Shown one piece after another: positions 51,117 through 61,692 of a stretch of 64,000 nucleotides of DNA. This DNA comes from Paludibacteraceae bacterium (GTDB lineage: Bacteria; Bacteroidota; Bacteroidia; Bacteroidales; Paludibacteraceae). The stretch spans positions 92,596 to 156,595 of the forward strand of contig JAFVTU010000019.1 of assembly GCA_017503075.1 (NCBI GenBank), in the 5' to 3' direction. A program made the position numbers and the translations under genes. The notes below the pieces were generated by a model that was not told the DNA's origin, did no database searches, and saw nothing but the letters and a program-made list of their open reading frames with translations. The stretch's first letter is position 1. The number at the start of each line of letters is the position of its first letter.

Positions 51117-51605
51117 TTACTCAGCAGTCTCAGCAGCAGGAGCCTCTACTGGAGCTTCTACAGGAGCCTCAGCCTTAGGAGCAGCCTTTTTACCAGCACG
51201 ACGTGTGGTCTTCTTAGCCGCAGCCTTAGGAGTCTTGAGCATGTTCTCGTTGTAATCAACGAGCTCGATGATACACATCTCAGCAGCATCACCAAGACGG
51301 AAACCAGTGCGGAGGATACGTGTGTAACCACCTGGACGGTTAGCAATCTTCTCAGCTACATTTTGGAAGAGCTCAGTAACTACCTCTTTTTGTTTGAGTT
51401 TAGCGAAGACGAGACGACGGTTAGCCGTAGAGTCTTCTTTAGCATGGGTAAGGAGTGGCTCTACATACATACGGAGCGCTTTTGCCTTAGCCAATGTGGT
51501 CTTAATACGCTTGTGCATAATGAGCGAGCAAGCCATATTTGAAAGCATTGCATGACGGTGCGCAGCTTTACGACCAAGATGATTAAATTTCTTATTGTGT
51601 CTCAT
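51117..51605 (-). CDS. rplQ: 50S ribosomal protein L17
   Basis: 162 residues. The first 115 are canonical ([60 protein letters not shown]). The last about 45 form an Ala/Lys/Pro/Glu tail ending APAAETAE, longer than in E. coli. Last gene of the cluster, immediately before the terminator and next to rpoA as in most bacteria. Confidence 0.97.
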   Translation of the reverse strand: MRHNKKFNHLGRKAAHRHAMLSNMACSLIMHKRIKTTLAKAKALRMYVEPLLTHAKEDSTANRRLVFAKLKQKEVVTELFQNVAEKIANRPGGYTRILRTGFRLGDAAEMCIIELVDYNENMLKTPKAAAKKTTRRAGKKAAPKAEAPVEAPVEAPAAETAE

Positions 51606-51624
51606 TTTTGTTTTACTTTTTTAA

Positions 51625-52617
51625 TTAATCATTAAGTTTGTATCTGCTAATATCCATACCGAATGCTAAGCCGTTTTTCTCGAGCAGTTCGTCGAGTTCG
51701 GTAAGGGATTTCTTACCAAAGTTACGGAACTTAAGCAAATCAGAACGATGATATTTCACAAGTTCGCCAAGTGTATCAACCTCAGCAGCTTTCAAGCAGT
51801 TGAGTGCACGAACAGAGAGATCCATATCCACGAGTCGTTGGTTGAGCAACTGACGCATTTTGAGATGCTCCTCATTGATGGTATTGTTAACTGGCTTGCT
51901 GTGATCTTCAATCTCAATGCGTTCTTCAGAGAAGAGCATGAAATGGTAGATCAATAGTTTTGCAGCTTCTGTAAGTGCATTTTGTGGAGTGATCGAACCG
52001 TCAGTAGAGATCTCAAGTGTGAGTTTCTCATAGTCGGTACGTTGCTCTACACGATAAGGGTCAATACTATATTTGACATTGCGAATAGGAGTATAGATGC
52101 TATCGATAGCAAGTACACCTATTGCATCATTAGGTTGACGATTTTCGTCAGCAGACACGTAACCGCGGCCTTTATTGATATTAATTTCAATCTCGAAATC
52201 AGCAGACTCATCCATTTCTGCGAGCAACAACTCTGGGTTGAGCACATCGAATGATTGGAGGTAGCTATTGAGTTCTCCTGCTAGAAGGACGTTGTTACCC
52301 TTTACATGCATACGGATAGTTTCCTCAGTAGCGTCAACACCATCCTTGCGGATGAAACGTACTTGTTTGAGATTGAGAATAAGGTTGGTTACGTCGGTAA
52401 TAACACCAGGGATAGTAGCAAATTCATGATCAATACCATTGATCTTAATAGAGCAGATAGCAAAGCCTTCGAGTGAACCGATAAGGACACGACGAATCGC
52501 ATTACCAACTGTGATACCATAACCCGGTTCAAGCGGACGGAACTCAAAAACTCCGTGATCTTTGCTTGAATCCAACATGATCACCTTTTCAGGTTTAATA
52601 AAATCTAATATTGCCAT
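51625..52617 (-). CDS. rpoA: RNA polymerase alpha subunit
   Basis: 330 residues. N-terminal assembly domain with [28 protein letters not shown], then a linker and the C-terminal domain ([38 protein letters not shown]) that contacts UP elements and activators. Complete at both ends; position between rpsD and rplQ is standard. Confidence 0.98.
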   Translation of the reverse strand: MAILDFIKPEKVIMLDSSKDHGVFEFRPLEPGYGITVGNAIRRVLIGSLEGFAICSIKINGIDHEFATIPGVITDVTNLILNLKQVRFIRKDGVDATEETIRMHVKGNNVLLAGELNSYLQSFDVLNPELLLAEMDESADFEIEININKGRGYVSADENRQPNDAIGVLAIDSIYTPIRNVKYSIDPYRVEQRTDYEKLTLEISTDGSITPQNALTEAAKLLIYHFMLFSEERIEIEDHSKPVNNTINEEHLKMRQLLNQRLVDMDLSVRALNCLKAAEVDTLGELVKYHRSDLLKFRNFGKKSLTELDELLEKNGLAFGMDISRYKLND

Positions 52618-52628
52618 GAATTTAATTA

Positions 52629-53234
52629 TTATTTAGAGTACAACTCGACGATTAATTGCTCCTTGATGTTCTCAGGGATATCCTCACGTTGTGGGATATT
52701 GAGGTATTTACCTGCTTTCTCAGCTTCGTTCCACTCGAGCCAGCTATATTTGCTGTGGTTGAAACCATCCAAAGAAGCAGCGATTACCTCAAGCGATTTA
52801 GCTTTCTCACGAACAGCTACGACTTGACCTGGTTTTACTTCGTATGAAGGGATGTTTACCACTTTGCCATCTACAGTGATGTGGCGGTGGCTAACCAATT
52901 GACGAGCAGCAGCACGTGTAGGAGCGATACCAAGACGGTAAACGATGTTATCCAAACGAGACTCCAAGAGTTGGAGAAGGATCTCACCAGTAATACCTTT
53001 GATACGTGAAGCCTTAGCAAAAAGGAGACGGAATTGACGCTCAAGTACACCATAGGTGTATTTAGCTTTTTGCTTTTCAGCGAGCTGAGTACCATACTCA
53101 GACATTTTTTTGCGACGGTTTACACCGTGTTGTCCTGGAGCGTAGTTACGTTTGTCAAGCACTTTGTCTGGGCCGAAGATAGCCTCTCCGAAACGACGTG
53201 CGATACGTGATTTTGGTCCAATATATCTTGCCAT
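52629..53234 (-). CDS. rpsD: 30S ribosomal protein S4
   Basis: 201 residues, one of the primary 16S-binding proteins. Shows the S4 RNA-binding domain [30 protein letters not shown] at about 90-120 and the N-terminal [12 protein letters not shown]. No zinc-binding cysteines, so the C-minus form. Confidence 0.97.
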   Translation of the reverse strand: MARYIGPKSRIARRFGEAIFGPDKVLDKRNYAPGQHGVNRRKKMSEYGTQLAEKQKAKYTYGVLERQFRLLFAKASRIKGITGEILLQLLESRLDNIVYRLGIAPTRAAARQLVSHRHITVDGKVVNIPSYEVKPGQVVAVREKAKSLEVIAASLDGFNHSKYSWLEWNEAEKAGKYLNIPQREDIPENIKEQLIVELYSK

Positions 53235-53261
53235 TTTCTTACGTTTTTAATAGTTAAACAA

Positions 53262-53651
53262 TTATACACGACGACGTTTAGGAGGACGGCAACCATTGTG
53301 AGGCATAGGAGTAACGTCAACGATTTCGGTTACTGCGATACCAGCGTTAGCGCACGCACGGATAGCGCTCTCACGGCCTTGTCCAGGACCTTTAACATAC
53401 GCTTTTACTTTGCGCAAACCGAGGTCGAAAGCGACCTTTGCGCAATCCTCAGCAGCAGTTTGAGCTGCATATGGAGTATTCTTTTTAGAGCCACGGAAGC
53501 CCATTTTACCAGCAGATGACCAAGAGATAACTTGACCTTCGCCGTTAGCGATTGTAACAATCACATTGTTGAAAGAAGACATTACGTGAAGTTGACCAAC
53601 ACCGTCAATCTTTACAACGCGCTTCTTAGCTGCAACAGTTTTCTTTGCCAT
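53262..53651 (-). CDS. rpsK: 30S ribosomal protein S11
   Basis: 129 residues with [36 protein letters not shown]-type core and the C-terminal [18 protein letters not shown] that lines the platform near the mRNA exit. Sits between rpsM and rpsD. Confidence 0.98.
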   Translation of the reverse strand: MAKKTVAAKKRVVKIDGVGQLHVMSSFNNVIVTIANGEGQVISWSSAGKMGFRGSKKNTPYAAQTAAEDCAKVAFDLGLRKVKAYVKGPGQGRESAIRACANAGIAVTEIVDVTPMPHNGCRPPKRRRV

Positions 53652-53675
53652 AATTGATAGATATTACAGGGTTGA

Positions 53676-54056
53676 TTACTTAGTTGCCTTCTTCTTGTTA
53701 GCAACAGTTTTCTTTTTACCTTTACGCGTACGAGCGTTGTTTTTGGTAGATTGACCACGCAATGGAAGACCAATACGGTGACGCACACCACGGTAGCAAC
53801 CAATATCCATCAATCGCTTGATGTTAAGTTGTGTTTCTGAACGGAGATCACCTTCTACTTTGTATTTAGCACCGATAATCTCACGAATTTTAGCTGCTTG
53901 GTCATCCGTCCAATCTTGTACCTTGATGCTTGGGTCAACGCCTGCCTCTGCCAAGATCTTCTTTGCGCTTGAACGACCTATTCCGTAGATGTAAGTCAAA
54001 CCGACTTCGCCACACTTGTTTTGTGGTAAATCTACACCGACAATTCTTATAGCCAT
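53676..54056 (-). CDS. rpsM: 30S ribosomal protein S13
   Basis: 126 residues. [33 protein letters not shown] at the N-terminus, and the basic C-terminal tail [17 protein letters not shown] reaching toward the P-site tRNA. Directly downstream of rpmJ as in other Bacteroidales. Confidence 0.98.
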   Translation of the reverse strand: MAIRIVGVDLPQNKCGEVGLTYIYGIGRSSAKKILAEAGVDPSIKVQDWTDDQAAKIREIIGAKYKVEGDLRSETQLNIKRLMDIGCYRGVRHRIGLPLRGQSTKNNARTRKGKKKTVANKKKATK

Positions 54057-54106
54057 AATTAATTACTTAAGGATATTGTTTTTAAATGTTTACCTCTATG
54101 AAATGC

Positions 54107-54223
54107 TTATCCTTGACGCATTTTCATTTTTGGTTCTTTTTTGTTAATTACATACAAGCGACCTTTGCGGCGTACGATTTTGCAATCCGCATTGCGCTTT
54201 TTTACAGATGCTCTAACTTTCAT
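54107..54223 (-). CDS. rpmJ: 50S ribosomal protein L36
   Basis: A 38-residue gene starting at the ATG complementary to 54221-54223, between infA and rpsM. The product begins [20 protein letters not shown] and ends EPKMKMRQG. It keeps the RRKGRLYV core but only one of the zinc-binding cysteines of the C-plus type, so it is the zinc-independent form. Confidence 0.95.
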   Translation of the reverse strand: MKVRASVKKRNADCKIVRRKGRLYVINKKEPKMKMRQG

Positions 54224-54246
54224 TTTAATAGAGTTTTAGAGTTTTG

Positions 54247-54465
54247 TTATTTATAACGGAACGAAATACGTCCTTTAGTGAGGTCATATGGACTCATCTC
54301 CACTTTCACACGGTCACCAGGAAGAATCTTGATGTAATGCTGACGCATCTTACCAGAGATGTGAGCGATGATGACATGACCACTTTCTAATTGTACACGG
54401 AACATCGCGTTGGACAACGCCTCGGTTACGGTTCCATCTACTTCAATTGCATCTTGTTTTGCCAT
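54247..54465 (-). CDS. infA: Translation initiation factor IF-1
   Basis: 72 residues forming one S1/OB domain: [57 protein letters not shown]. Occludes the A site during initiation. Located between map and rpmJ. Confidence 0.98.
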   Translation of the reverse strand: MAKQDAIEVDGTVTEALSNAMFRVQLESGHVIIAHISGKMRQHYIKILPGDRVKVEMSPYDLTKGRISFRYK

Positions 54466-54481
54466 AATACTTTGGTTGATA

Positions 54482-55267
54482 TTAAATAAAACGATCTCCT
54501 AATACTTGTTGAATATAGTCGAATGTGGACAATATGTCTGCCTTGCCGTTGCGCACGCATACGCTGTGTTCGTAATGAGCCGCAGGTTTGCGGTCGGCAG
54601 TACGCGCTGTCCATCCATCAGTTTCGATGATGACATTGCGTCGTCCAAGACAAATCATTGGTTCGATGGCCAGTGTCATACCCGATTTGAGTACAATACC
54701 ATTGCCACGACGTCCATAGTTGCATACCTCAGGTTCCTCGTGCATATCACGCCCGATGCCATGTCCAACAAATTCGCGAACCACAGAATAACCTGCTTTC
54801 TCGCAATGATTTTGTATGGCAGCACCAATATCGCCAAGACGGCGTCCTGTGACTGCTTGTTCGATGCCGAGATAAAGCGCCTGTTTGGTTGTGCGCATCA
54901 ATTGCAACACCTCTGGAGCCACTTCGCCCACAGGGAAAGTGTATGCTGAGTCAGCGCAAAAGCCATTGAGTTGAACCACTGTATCCACCGACACGATATC
55001 GCCGTCCTTGAGTATCACCTTATCGGAAGGAATACCATGAACAACTTGCTCGTTGACCGATGTGCACAAGGTGGCAGGATAGCCCTCGTATCCGAGGCAA
55101 GAAGGAACACCTCCGTTATCGCAGATAAACTCATAAGCCACTTTGTCCAGTTCCGCAGTAGTAACCCCTGGTCGGATGACTTTGGCTACTTCAGCCAAAG
55201 TCCTTCCGAGCAGGTCATTACTGCGACGCATCAGCTCGACTTCTTCATCAGTCTTTAGGTATATCAT
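54482..55267 (-). CDS. map: Methionine aminopeptidase, type I
   Basis: Removes the initiator methionine. 261 residues, type Ia (no N-terminal extension or insert). Metal ligands appear in [24 protein letters not shown] (two Asp), [13 protein letters not shown] (His), LAIEPMI (Glu) and HYEHSVCV (Glu side). Encoded between secY and infA. Confidence 0.97.
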   Translation of the reverse strand: MIYLKTDEEVELMRRSNDLLGRTLAEVAKVIRPGVTTAELDKVAYEFICDNGGVPSCLGYEGYPATLCTSVNEQVVHGIPSDKVILKDGDIVSVDTVVQLNGFCADSAYTFPVGEVAPEVLQLMRTTKQALYLGIEQAVTGRRLGDIGAAIQNHCEKAGYSVVREFVGHGIGRDMHEEPEVCNYGRRGNGIVLKSGMTLAIEPMICLGRRNVIIETDGWTARTADRKPAAHYEHSVCVRNGKADILSTFDYIQQVLGDRFI

Positions 55268-55272
55268 TCTTC

Positions 55273-56613
55273 TTAATAAGCCATAGCGGAGCGACCCTTG
55301 ATGCGCATACCTGACTCATAGAAGCCATCGTAGTGACGCTCGAGGAGTTTGCTCTCGATTTGTTGTAGCGTATCCAAGACAACACCTACCATGATGAGCA
55401 ATGATGTACCACCGAAGAATTGCGCGAAGCCCATGCTCACACCAGCAAGGCGAGCAAAAGCAGGCAAAATAGCGATGATAGCCAAGAGGCACGAGCCAGG
55501 CAATGTCAAGCGTGTCATGATAGAGTCGATATACTCAGCAGTCTTCTTACCTGGTTTAACGCCAGGGATGAAGCCGTTGTTGAGCTTAAGGTTTTCAGCC
55601 ATTTGTACAGGGTTGATGATAATCGCGGTGTAGAAATAGGTGAAAACGATGATCAAGATTGCAAATACAGCATTGTACCAGAAGCCATCGTTATCCATGA
55701 AAGCACGAGTGAAAGCGCTAGCGCTCTCTGAAGTAGAGAATCCAGCAAGTGCGATAGGAATAAACATGATAGCTTGTGCGAAGATAATAGGCATCACATT
55801 CGCAGCATTCACCTTAAGAGGGATATACTGGCGCACGCCACCATATTGCTTGTTACCCACCATGCGTTTAGCATATTGTACAGGGATACGGCGTGTACCT
55901 TGTACGAGGAGGATAGCGAAAGCAAACACGAACAAGAGGAGAATGATCTCAAGGATGAAGACCATCAAACCACCACCTTCGTTCAAGCGTGAAGAGAACT
56001 CTTGGATGATAGCGGCAGGGAAACGAGCGATGATACCGATGAGAATGATAAAGGAAATACCATTACCAATACCACGGTCGGTAATACGCTCACCCAACCA
56101 CATCACGAACATAGAGCCCGCGCAGAGGAGGATAGTAGATGAGATGGTGAACCAGTTGAAACCTACAGAGATGGCTTGACCCGCTTGTGCCATTTGCACA
56201 GAGAGGTTAACCAAGTAGCTAGGACCTTGGAAAAGGAGGATAGCCACTGTGAGGTAACGAGTGATTTGGTTCATCTTTTGGCGACCAGACTCACCCTCTT
56301 TTTGCATCTTTTGGAAGTAAGGCACTGCGATAGTGAGCAGTTGGATTACGATAGATGCAGAGATGTAAGGCATGATACCCAATGCAAAAATAGAAGCATT
56401 GGAGAAGGCGCCACCTGAGAACATATCCAAGAGTGCCATCAGACCTCCCGCTGTTTGCGCTTGCAAAGCGGTGAGGGCTGTTGGGTCTATACCAGGAAGT
56501 ACTACGAAAGAACCGAAGCGATAGATGAGTACAAATAGAAGTGTTACTCCCAATCGGCTACGGAGATCTTCGATCTTCCAGATATTTTGGATTGTTTGAA
56601 TAAACTTACGCAT
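55273..56613 (-). CDS. secY: Preprotein translocase channel SecY
   Basis: 446 residues with ten hydrophobic segments. Plug and lateral-gate features are recognisable: GIDPTALTALQAQTAGGLMALLDMFSGGAFSNASIFALGIMPYISASI near the N-terminus, and cytoplasmic loops with GERITDRGIGNGIS and RRIPVQYAKRM. The Sec channel for membrane and secreted proteins. Six nucleotides separate it from the neighbours on each side. Confidence 0.97.
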   Translation of the reverse strand: MRKFIQTIQNIWKIEDLRSRLGVTLLFVLIYRFGSFVVLPGIDPTALTALQAQTAGGLMALLDMFSGGAFSNASIFALGIMPYISASIVIQLLTIAVPYFQKMQKEGESGRQKMNQITRYLTVAILLFQGPSYLVNLSVQMAQAGQAISVGFNWFTISSTILLCAGSMFVMWLGERITDRGIGNGISFIILIGIIARFPAAIIQEFSSRLNEGGGLMVFILEIILLLFVFAFAILLVQGTRRIPVQYAKRMVGNKQYGGVRQYIPLKVNAANVMPIIFAQAIMFIPIALAGFSTSESASAFTRAFMDNDGFWYNAVFAILIIVFTYFYTAIIINPVQMAENLKLNNGFIPGVKPGKKTAEYIDSIMTRLTLPGSCLLAIIAILPAFARLAGVSMGFAQFFGGTSLLIMVGVVLDTLQQIESKLLERHYDGFYESGMRIKGRSAMAY

Positions 56614-56618
56614 ACTAA

Positions 56619-57065
56619 TTAGATTTTGTTGATAGTACCACCAGCAGCTGTGATAGCAGCTTCAGCAGATTTACTGAAAGCGTTAGCTTCTACTGTCAAT
56701 TTTGCAGTAAGGGTACCGTTTCCAAGAATCTTCACCAATTGAGTTTTGTTGATGAAGCCAGCCTCGTGGAGTTCGATCAAACCGATCTTCTCGAGGTTCT
56801 TAGCTTCAGCAAGCGCTTGGAGAGTAGAAAGGTTGATAGCTTTGTACTCTACGCGATTGATGTTTTGGAAACCAAACTTAGGCAAGCGGCGTTGCATAGG
56901 CATCTGACCACCCTCGAAACCGATTTTCTTAGAGTAACCAGAACGTGACTTAGCACCCTTGTGACCACGAGTAGAGGTACCACCGAGTCCTGAACCAGGA
57001 CCACGACCGATACGCTTAGCGGTCTTTACTGAACCAGCAGCTGGCGTTAAATTATTTAATTCCAT
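56619..57065 (-). CDS. rplO: 50S ribosomal protein L15
   Basis: 148 residues from ATG 57065 (MELNNLTPAAGS). Contains the glycine-rich GRGPGSGLGGTSTRGHKGAKSRSGY segment and KKIGFEGGQMPMQRRLPKFGF. An upstream in-frame codon at 57092 is part of the gap after rpmD and is not favoured. Confidence 0.97.
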   Translation of the reverse strand: MELNNLTPAAGSVKTAKRIGRGPGSGLGGTSTRGHKGAKSRSGYSKKIGFEGGQMPMQRRLPKFGFQNINRVEYKAINLSTLQALAEAKNLEKIGLIELHEAGFINKTQLVKILGNGTLTAKLTVEANAFSKSAEAAITAAGGTINKI

Positions 57066-57084
57066 AATGCTACGATTTTTACAA

Positions 57085-57261
57085 TTAATCAATTACTTTT
57101 ACCAAGTGTTTTACTTTGTTAACCATACCGAGGATAGCAGGAGTTGCCTCATGCTCAACTACGGCATTCATCTTGCGAAGACCAAGCGCCAACATAGTAT
57201 CTTTTTGCACTTGTGGGCAGCCGATTGTGCTGCGTACTTTTTGAACTTTGATTGTTGCCAT
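57085..57261 (-). CDS. rpmD: 50S ribosomal protein L30
   Basis: 58 residues from ATG 57261 (MATIKVQKVRSTIGCPQ). LGLRKMNAVVEHE is the family signature. A Met three codons earlier is possible, but the MATIK start is the usual one. Confidence 0.95.
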   Translation of the reverse strand: MATIKVQKVRSTIGCPQVQKDTMLALGLRKMNAVVEHEATPAILGMVNKVKHLVKVID

Positions 57262-57276
57262 GATTTTCACAAATTA

Positions 57277-57783
57277 TTAACCGTTAAACACTGTTGATAA
57301 GCTCACGCCACGGTTTTGAGCTACAGTACGAGCATCGCGCATTTCGCCGAGAGCTGCGATAGTAGCCTTAACGAGGTTGTGAGGGTTAGAAGAACCTTTA
57401 GATTTAGCCAAGATGTCAGTTACACCAGCAGACTCCAATACGGCACGCATAGCACCACCGGCTTTTACTCCGGTACCGTGAGATGCAGGTTGGAGATAAA
57501 CGCGAGCGCCACCGAACTTAGCGTATTGCTCGTGAGGTACAGTACCCTTGAGTACTGGTACTTGGATAAGATTCTTCTTTGCAGATTCTGTAGCCTTAGA
57601 AATAGCTGCGGTAACTTCGCCAGCCTTACCAAGACCCCAACCTACGATACCAGCCTCATTTCCTACAACAACGATGGCTGCAAATGTGAAAGTACGTCCA
57701 CCTTTCGTAACTTTAGTTACGCGGTTGACAGCAACAAGGCGCTCCTTGAGCTCCAAGTCTTGTGTTGATTTTACTCGATTCAT
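57277..57783 (-). CDS. rpsE: 30S ribosomal protein S5
   Basis: 168 residues. The double-stranded-RNA-binding domain has [31 protein letters not shown], and the C-terminal domain has [39 protein letters not shown]. Important for decoding fidelity; located between rplR and rpmD. Confidence 0.98.
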   Translation of the reverse strand: MNRVKSTQDLELKERLVAVNRVTKVTKGGRTFTFAAIVVVGNEAGIVGWGLGKAGEVTAAISKATESAKKNLIQVPVLKGTVPHEQYAKFGGARVYLQPASHGTGVKAGGAMRAVLESAGVTDILAKSKGSSNPHNLVKATIAALGEMRDARTVAQNRGVSLSTVFNG

Positions 57784-57798
57784 AACAGTCTCTTTGTT

Positions 57799-58143
57799 TT
57801 AGAATTTGAGACCTGCCTCGCGGGCAGCGTCTGCCAATGATTTAACTCGACCGTGATAGAGGTAGCCATTGCGATCAAATACTACAGCCTCTACGCCAGC
57901 AGCTTTAGCAGCTTCAGCGATGAGCTTGCCTACTTGAGCAGCCTTCTCAGTTTTGGTCATTTTATCTTTAATAGCGAGCGAAGATGCAGCTGCAAGTGTT
58001 TTACCTTGCAAATCGTCGATAACTTGCGCGTAGATTTGGCTGTTGCTACGGAATACTGTCAGACGAGGACGCTCAGCTGTACCCGAAACACGTGTACGGA
58101 TAGATGCTTTAATTTTAAGTCTTCTTGCAATTTTCTGATTCAT
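57799..58143 (-). CDS. rplR: 50S ribosomal protein L18
   Basis: 114 residues, the 5S rRNA-binding protein. [28 protein letters not shown] at the N-terminus and [21 protein letters not shown] at the C-terminus match the family. Confidence 0.97.
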   Translation of the reverse strand: MNQKIARRLKIKASIRTRVSGTAERPRLTVFRSNSQIYAQVIDDLQGKTLAAASSLAIKDKMTKTEKAAQVGKLIAEAAKAAGVEAVVFDRNGYLYHGRVKSLADAAREAGLKF

Positions 58144-58160
58144 AACTTATTCCTTTCTAA

Positions 58161-58724
58161 TTATTTACCAGCCGATTTACCAGCTTTACGACGAATAACT
58201 TCACCTTGGAACTTAATACCTTTACCCTTATATGGCTCTGGTTTGCGGAAAGAGCGAATCTTAGCGCATACTTGGCCGATAAGTTGCTTGTCAGCAGACT
58301 CAAGGATAACGAGAGGGTTTTGGTTACGCTCTGACTTGGTCTCTACCTTAACCTCCTTAGGGAGTTGGAGATAGATTGGGTGGGTATAACCGAGTGCAAA
58401 GTTGAGAGTATTTTGCATAGCTGCAGCCATCTCAACACGGTAACCTACACCGACGAGTTCGAGCACTTTCTTATAACCCTCGCTTACACCTACAACCATA
58501 TTGTTGATGAGCGCGCGATAAAGACCGTGCATAGCGCGGTTTTGCTTCTCATCGTTTGGACGAGTTACGGTGAGTACACCATCCTCCACGGTTACAGTGA
58601 TGTTAGGGTTAACTTGTTGTTGAAGTTCACCTTTAGGACCCTTAACGGTCACGAGGTTCTCAGGGCTAACTGTTACAGTTACACCTGCAGGAATAGCGAT
58701 AGGCAATTTACCAATTCTTGACAT
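58161..58724 (-). CDS. rplF: 50S ribosomal protein L6
   Basis: 187 residues, two repeated alpha/beta domains. SRIGKLPIAIPAGVTVTV opens the first; PEPYKGKGIKFQGEVIRRKAGKSAGK closes the second and is the family signature near the factor-binding centre. Confidence 0.98.
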   Translation of the reverse strand: MSRIGKLPIAIPAGVTVTVSPENLVTVKGPKGELQQQVNPNITVTVEDGVLTVTRPNDEKQNRAMHGLYRALINNMVVGVSEGYKKVLELVGVGYRVEMAAAMQNTLNFALGYTHPIYLQLPKEVKVETKSERNQNPLVILESADKQLIGQVCAKIRSFRKPEPYKGKGIKFQGEVIRRKAGKSAGK

Positions 58725-58740
58725 AGCAGTTCCTCCTTAA

Positions 58741-59136
58741 TTAATAGATGTAACAAATAACCTCACCACCGAGCTTCATACCAAGAGCCTCTTTGTTGGT
58801 CATCACACCCTTAGATGTAGAAAGGATTGCGATACCGAGACCATTGAGCACGCGTGGCATCTCGCGATAGCCAACGTACTGACGAAGACCTGGGGTTGAT
58901 ACACGTTTCAAACTCTTGATGGCGTTAACCTTGTTAACTGGATCATACTTCAAGGCAATCTTGATAGTGCCTTGAGGGCCATCCTCCACGAACTTGTAAG
59001 AAAGGATATAGCCCTTCTCGAACAAGATGCGTGTGATCTCTTTCTTCAGATTCGAAGCAGGTACCTCTACTACGCGGTGACCAGCTTTGATTGCATTTCT
59101 GAGTCGAGTCAGATAATCTGCGATTGGATCTGTCAT
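58741..59136 (-). CDS. rpsH: 30S ribosomal protein S8
   Basis: 131 residues. DPIADYLTRLRNAIKAGHRVVEVPASNLKKEI and GLGIAILSTSKGVMTNKEALGMKLGGEVICYIY identify it. In E. coli S8 represses its own operon by binding mRNA; here the roughly 100-nt gap just upstream (59137-59239) holds two hairpins, a plausible place for such control. Confidence 0.98.
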   Translation of the reverse strand: MTDPIADYLTRLRNAIKAGHRVVEVPASNLKKEITRILFEKGYILSYKFVEDGPQGTIKIALKYDPVNKVNAIKSLKRVSTPGLRQYVGYREMPRVLNGLGIAILSTSKGVMTNKEALGMKLGGEVICYIY

Positions 59137-59239
59137 AATGTTTTGTTAAATTAATCCCGCCTTTCGGGACAATATTTAATAAATTAATTTTATTTATTCC
59201 CCAGAGGCACTTATGTCCTCTGGGCGAATTTCAGTTTTT
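59137..59239 (-). promoter_or_regulatory. Hairpin-containing gap between rpsN and rpsH
   Basis: The longest gap in the ribosomal cluster. Minus strand: stem CCCAGAGG/CCTCTGGG (complement of 59217-59224 with 59200-59207) and a second stem TCCCG/CGGGA (complement of 59165-59169 with 59155-59159), 30 nt before the rpsH start. No strong T tract follows either, so a binding site or processing site is more likely than a terminator. Confidence 0.5.
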
Positions 59240-59509
59240 TTACCAGCTTGCTTTCTTCACTCCTGGGATGAGTCCTGCAGAGGCCATCTCACGGAATTGA
59301 ATACGACTCAAGCCGAATGCACGCATATAACCTTTTGGACGACCAGTGATTTTGCAGCGGTTGTGCAAACGAACTGGGCTAGCGTTCTTAGGCAATGCTT
59401 GGAGACCTTCGTAGTCACCATCCTTGAGGAGTTGAGCGCGTTTTGCTGCGTATTTAGCTACGAGTTTTGCGCGTTTTACCTCGCGGGCTTTCATTGATTC
59501 TTTTGCCAT
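59240..59509 (-). CDS. rpsN: 30S ribosomal protein S14
   Basis: 89 residues. [33 protein letters not shown] is the conserved C-terminal part. It lacks the CxxC...CxxC of the short zinc form, so it is the zinc-independent version. It starts 7 nt after rplE. Confidence 0.97.
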   Translation of the reverse strand: MAKESMKAREVKRAKLVAKYAAKRAQLLKDGDYEGLQALPKNASPVRLHNRCKITGRPKGYMRAFGLSRIQFREMASAGLIPGVKKASW

Positions 59510-59516
59510 AGTCTAA

Positions 59517-60059
59517 TTACTTTTTGAATGGTAATCCAAACTCACGCAACAATGCGAAACCTTCCTCATCGGTGTTTGCGGTGGTTACGAAAGTGATGTT
59601 CATACCGAGTAGTTTGGTAATGTTATCAATGTTGATTTCAGGGAAGATGATTTGCTCTTGGATACCAAGTGTATAGTTTCCATGGCCATCCATCTTGTTG
59701 TGGATACCCTTGAAGTCACGGATACGAGGCAAAGCCACGCGAACGAGGCGCTCCAAGAACTCGTACATACGCTCACCACGGAGAGTTACGCGCACGCCGA
59801 TAGGCATTTTCTTACGAACCTTGAAACCTGCGATATCCTTTTTGGAGAGAGTAGCAACGGCTTTCTGACCAGTGATGAGTGTCATCTCTTGTTGAGCTAC
59901 ATCGATGAGCTTCTTGTCAGCCACAGCATCTCCAAGACCTTGGTTGAGAACGATCTTCTCGAGTTTAGGGCACTGCATTACTGTAGTGTAGTTAAACTCC
60001 TTCATCAGAGCTGGCACAATGCGCTCTAGATAATCTTGTTTTAAACTTGCTGTATTCAT
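59517..60059 (-). CDS. rplE: 50S ribosomal protein L5
   Basis: 180 residues binding 5S r[26 protein letters not shown] and the family signature [26 protein letters not shown] are clear; ends [12 protein letters not shown]. Two nucleotides separate it from rplX. Confidence 0.98.
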   Translation of the reverse strand: MNTASLKQDYLERIVPALMKEFNYTTVMQCPKLEKIVLNQGLGDAVADKKLIDVAQQEMTLITGQKAVATLSKKDIAGFKVRKKMPIGVRVTLRGERMYEFLERLVRVALPRIRDFKGIHNKMDGHGNYTLGIQEQIIFPEINIDNITKLLGMNITFVTTANTDEEGFALLREFGLPFKK

Positions 60060-60061
60060 TG

Positions 60062-60370
60062 TTAGATCTCCTTACCAGATTTTTTACTTACGCGGACAAG
60101 CTTACCATCCTTCAATACGCGACCTACGCGTACTGGTTTTCCGTCCTCAACTGGGTTGAGGTTAGAGATATGGATAGGAGCCTCCTGTTTAACAATACCT
60201 CCTTGAGGATTTTTTGCATTAGGTTTGGTACTCTTAGATACCATATTAACACCTTCTACGATAGCACGTTGTTTCTCTACGAGCACCTCCAACACACGGC
60301 CGGTTTTGCCCTTAGAAGCACCTGCGTTCACGTATACGGTATCACCTTTCTTAATATGTAATTTTGCCAT
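60062..60370 (-). CDS. rplX: 50S ribosomal protein L24
   Basis: 102 residues with an N-terminal KOW motif ([23 protein letters not shown]) and [31 protein letters not shown]. An assembly initiator of the large subunit. Confidence 0.97.
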   Translation of the reverse strand: MAKLHIKKGDTVYVNAGASKGKTGRVLEVLVEKQRAIVEGVNMVSKSTKPNAKNPQGGIVKQEAPIHISNLNPVEDGKPVRVGRVLKDGKLVRVSKKSGKEI

Positions 60371-60389
60371 ATTTGTAGAATTTAGATGA

Positions 60390-60755
60390 TTAGAGCACTT
60401 CAGGTGCTAGAGAAATAATTTTCATGTTCGTTTGACGCAACTCGCGAGCCACAGGGCCAAAGATACGTGAACCACGGATCTCACCTGCGTTGTTTACGAG
60501 TACGCATGCGTTGTCATCAAAGCGGATGTAGCTACCATCTGGGCGGCGAACCTCTTTCTTAACGCGTACTACGATAGCACGTGTTACAGTACCGTCCTTG
60601 ATATCAGAAGAAGGAATTACACCTTTTACTGCTACTACGATGGTGTCACCCAAACTGGCGTAACGCTTTTTGGTTCCGCCAAGAACGCGGATGCACAATG
60701 CCTCTTTAGCACCTGAGTTGTCCGCAACTACCAGTCTTGATTCTTGTTGTACCAT
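60390..60755 (-). CDS. rplN: 50S ribosomal protein L14
   Basis: 121 residues. [26 protein letters not shown] at the start, and the signature [25 protein letters not shown]. Starts 1 nt after rpsQ ends. Confidence 0.98.
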   Translation of the reverse strand: MVQQESRLVVADNSGAKEALCIRVLGGTKKRYASLGDTIVVAVKGVIPSSDIKDGTVTRAIVVRVKKEVRRPDGSYIRFDDNACVLVNNAGEIRGSRIFGPVARELRQTNMKIISLAPEVL

Positions 60756-60756
60756 A

Positions 60757-61014
60757 TTACTTAGCCCTTTCTACAATTTGAGTTAAACGCCAACGAACAG
60801 TCTTGCTCAATGGACGAGTCTCCATGATGCGTACTGTATCACCGATACCGCACTCATTGTTCTCGTCGTGAGCATGGAACTTGCGAGTTTTATTGACAAA
60901 CTTGCCATAAATAGGGTGTTTCTCTTTCCAGTGAACAGCAACTACGATAGTCTTGTCCATCTTGTTGGAAACGACAATACCCTGACGCTCTTTTCTTAGA
61001 TTTCTTGTTTCCAT
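60757..61014 (-). CDS. rpsQ: 30S ribosomal protein S17
   Basis: 85 residues, OB-fold. [21 protein letters not shown] and [22 protein letters not shown] are characteristic. Confidence 0.97.
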   Translation of the reverse strand: METRNLRKERQGIVVSNKMDKTIVVAVHWKEKHPIYGKFVNKTRKFHAHDENNECGIGDTVRIMETRPLSKTVRWRLTQIVERAK

Positions 61015-61027
61015 GTCAATTCGTTTT

Positions 61028-61222
61028 TTACTTTGTTAATTCTCTTTGACGAAGTTCGGTTGCAAGGCGAGCAATAGTCTTACGAGCCACCTTAATCTGC
61101 AACGGATTGTCAAGCGGAGAAATGCTGTGATTCAATTTCATACGAACGAGTGCCTCTTTCTCAGCAGCCAAACGCTCTTGGATCTCAGCAGTTGTTAATT
61201 CTTTAATTTCAGCTGTTTTCAT
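61028..61222 (-). CDS. rpmC: 50S ribosomal protein L29
   Basis: 64 residues, two-helix hairpin near the exit tunnel. [23 protein letters not shown] and the closing [20 protein letters not shown] fit the family. Confidence 0.96.
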   Translation of the reverse strand: MKTAEIKELTTAEIQERLAAEKEALVRMKLNHSISPLDNPLQIKVARKTIARLATELRQRELTK

Positions 61223-61230
61223 AATCCTAA

Positions 61231-61662
61231 TTATACATTTTGGGTTGGGTCGTAATCACGTCTTACGACAAATTTGGTTGTAATAGGAAGTTTTTGAGCT
61301 GCCAGGCGGAGTGCCTCTTTAGCTACCTCGTATGATACGCCGTCAATCTCGAAGATGATGCGTCCTGGAGCCAATGGAACTACGAATCCTTCTGGAGCAC
61401 CTTTACCTTTACCCATACGAACATCCAATGGTTTTTTGGTAATTGGTTTATCAGGGAAAACGCGGATCCATACTTGTCCTTGACGTTGCATATAGCGAGT
61501 TACTGCGATACGGGCTGCCTCGATTTGACGACCTGTCAACCAGATGGTACCAAGTGACTTGATACCGAATGAGCCAAATGCGAGCTCAGTACCACGCTGT
61601 GCATTGCCTTTGATGCGGCCTTTTTGGCAGCGGCGGAATTTAGTTTTCTTTGGTTGTAACAT
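61231..61662 (-). CDS. rplP: 50S ribosomal protein L16
   Basis: 143 residues. [74 protein letters not shown]. It contacts the A-site tRNA elbow. Confidence 0.98.
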   Translation of the reverse strand: MLQPKKTKFRRCQKGRIKGNAQRGTELAFGSFGIKSLGTIWLTGRQIEAARIAVTRYMQRQGQVWIRVFPDKPITKKPLDVRMGKGKGAPEGFVVPLAPGRIIFEIDGVSYEVAKEALRLAAQKLPITTKFVVRRDYDPTQNV

Positions 61663-61692
61663 AACTGTTTTAATCTACAAATCGGTTAAACA

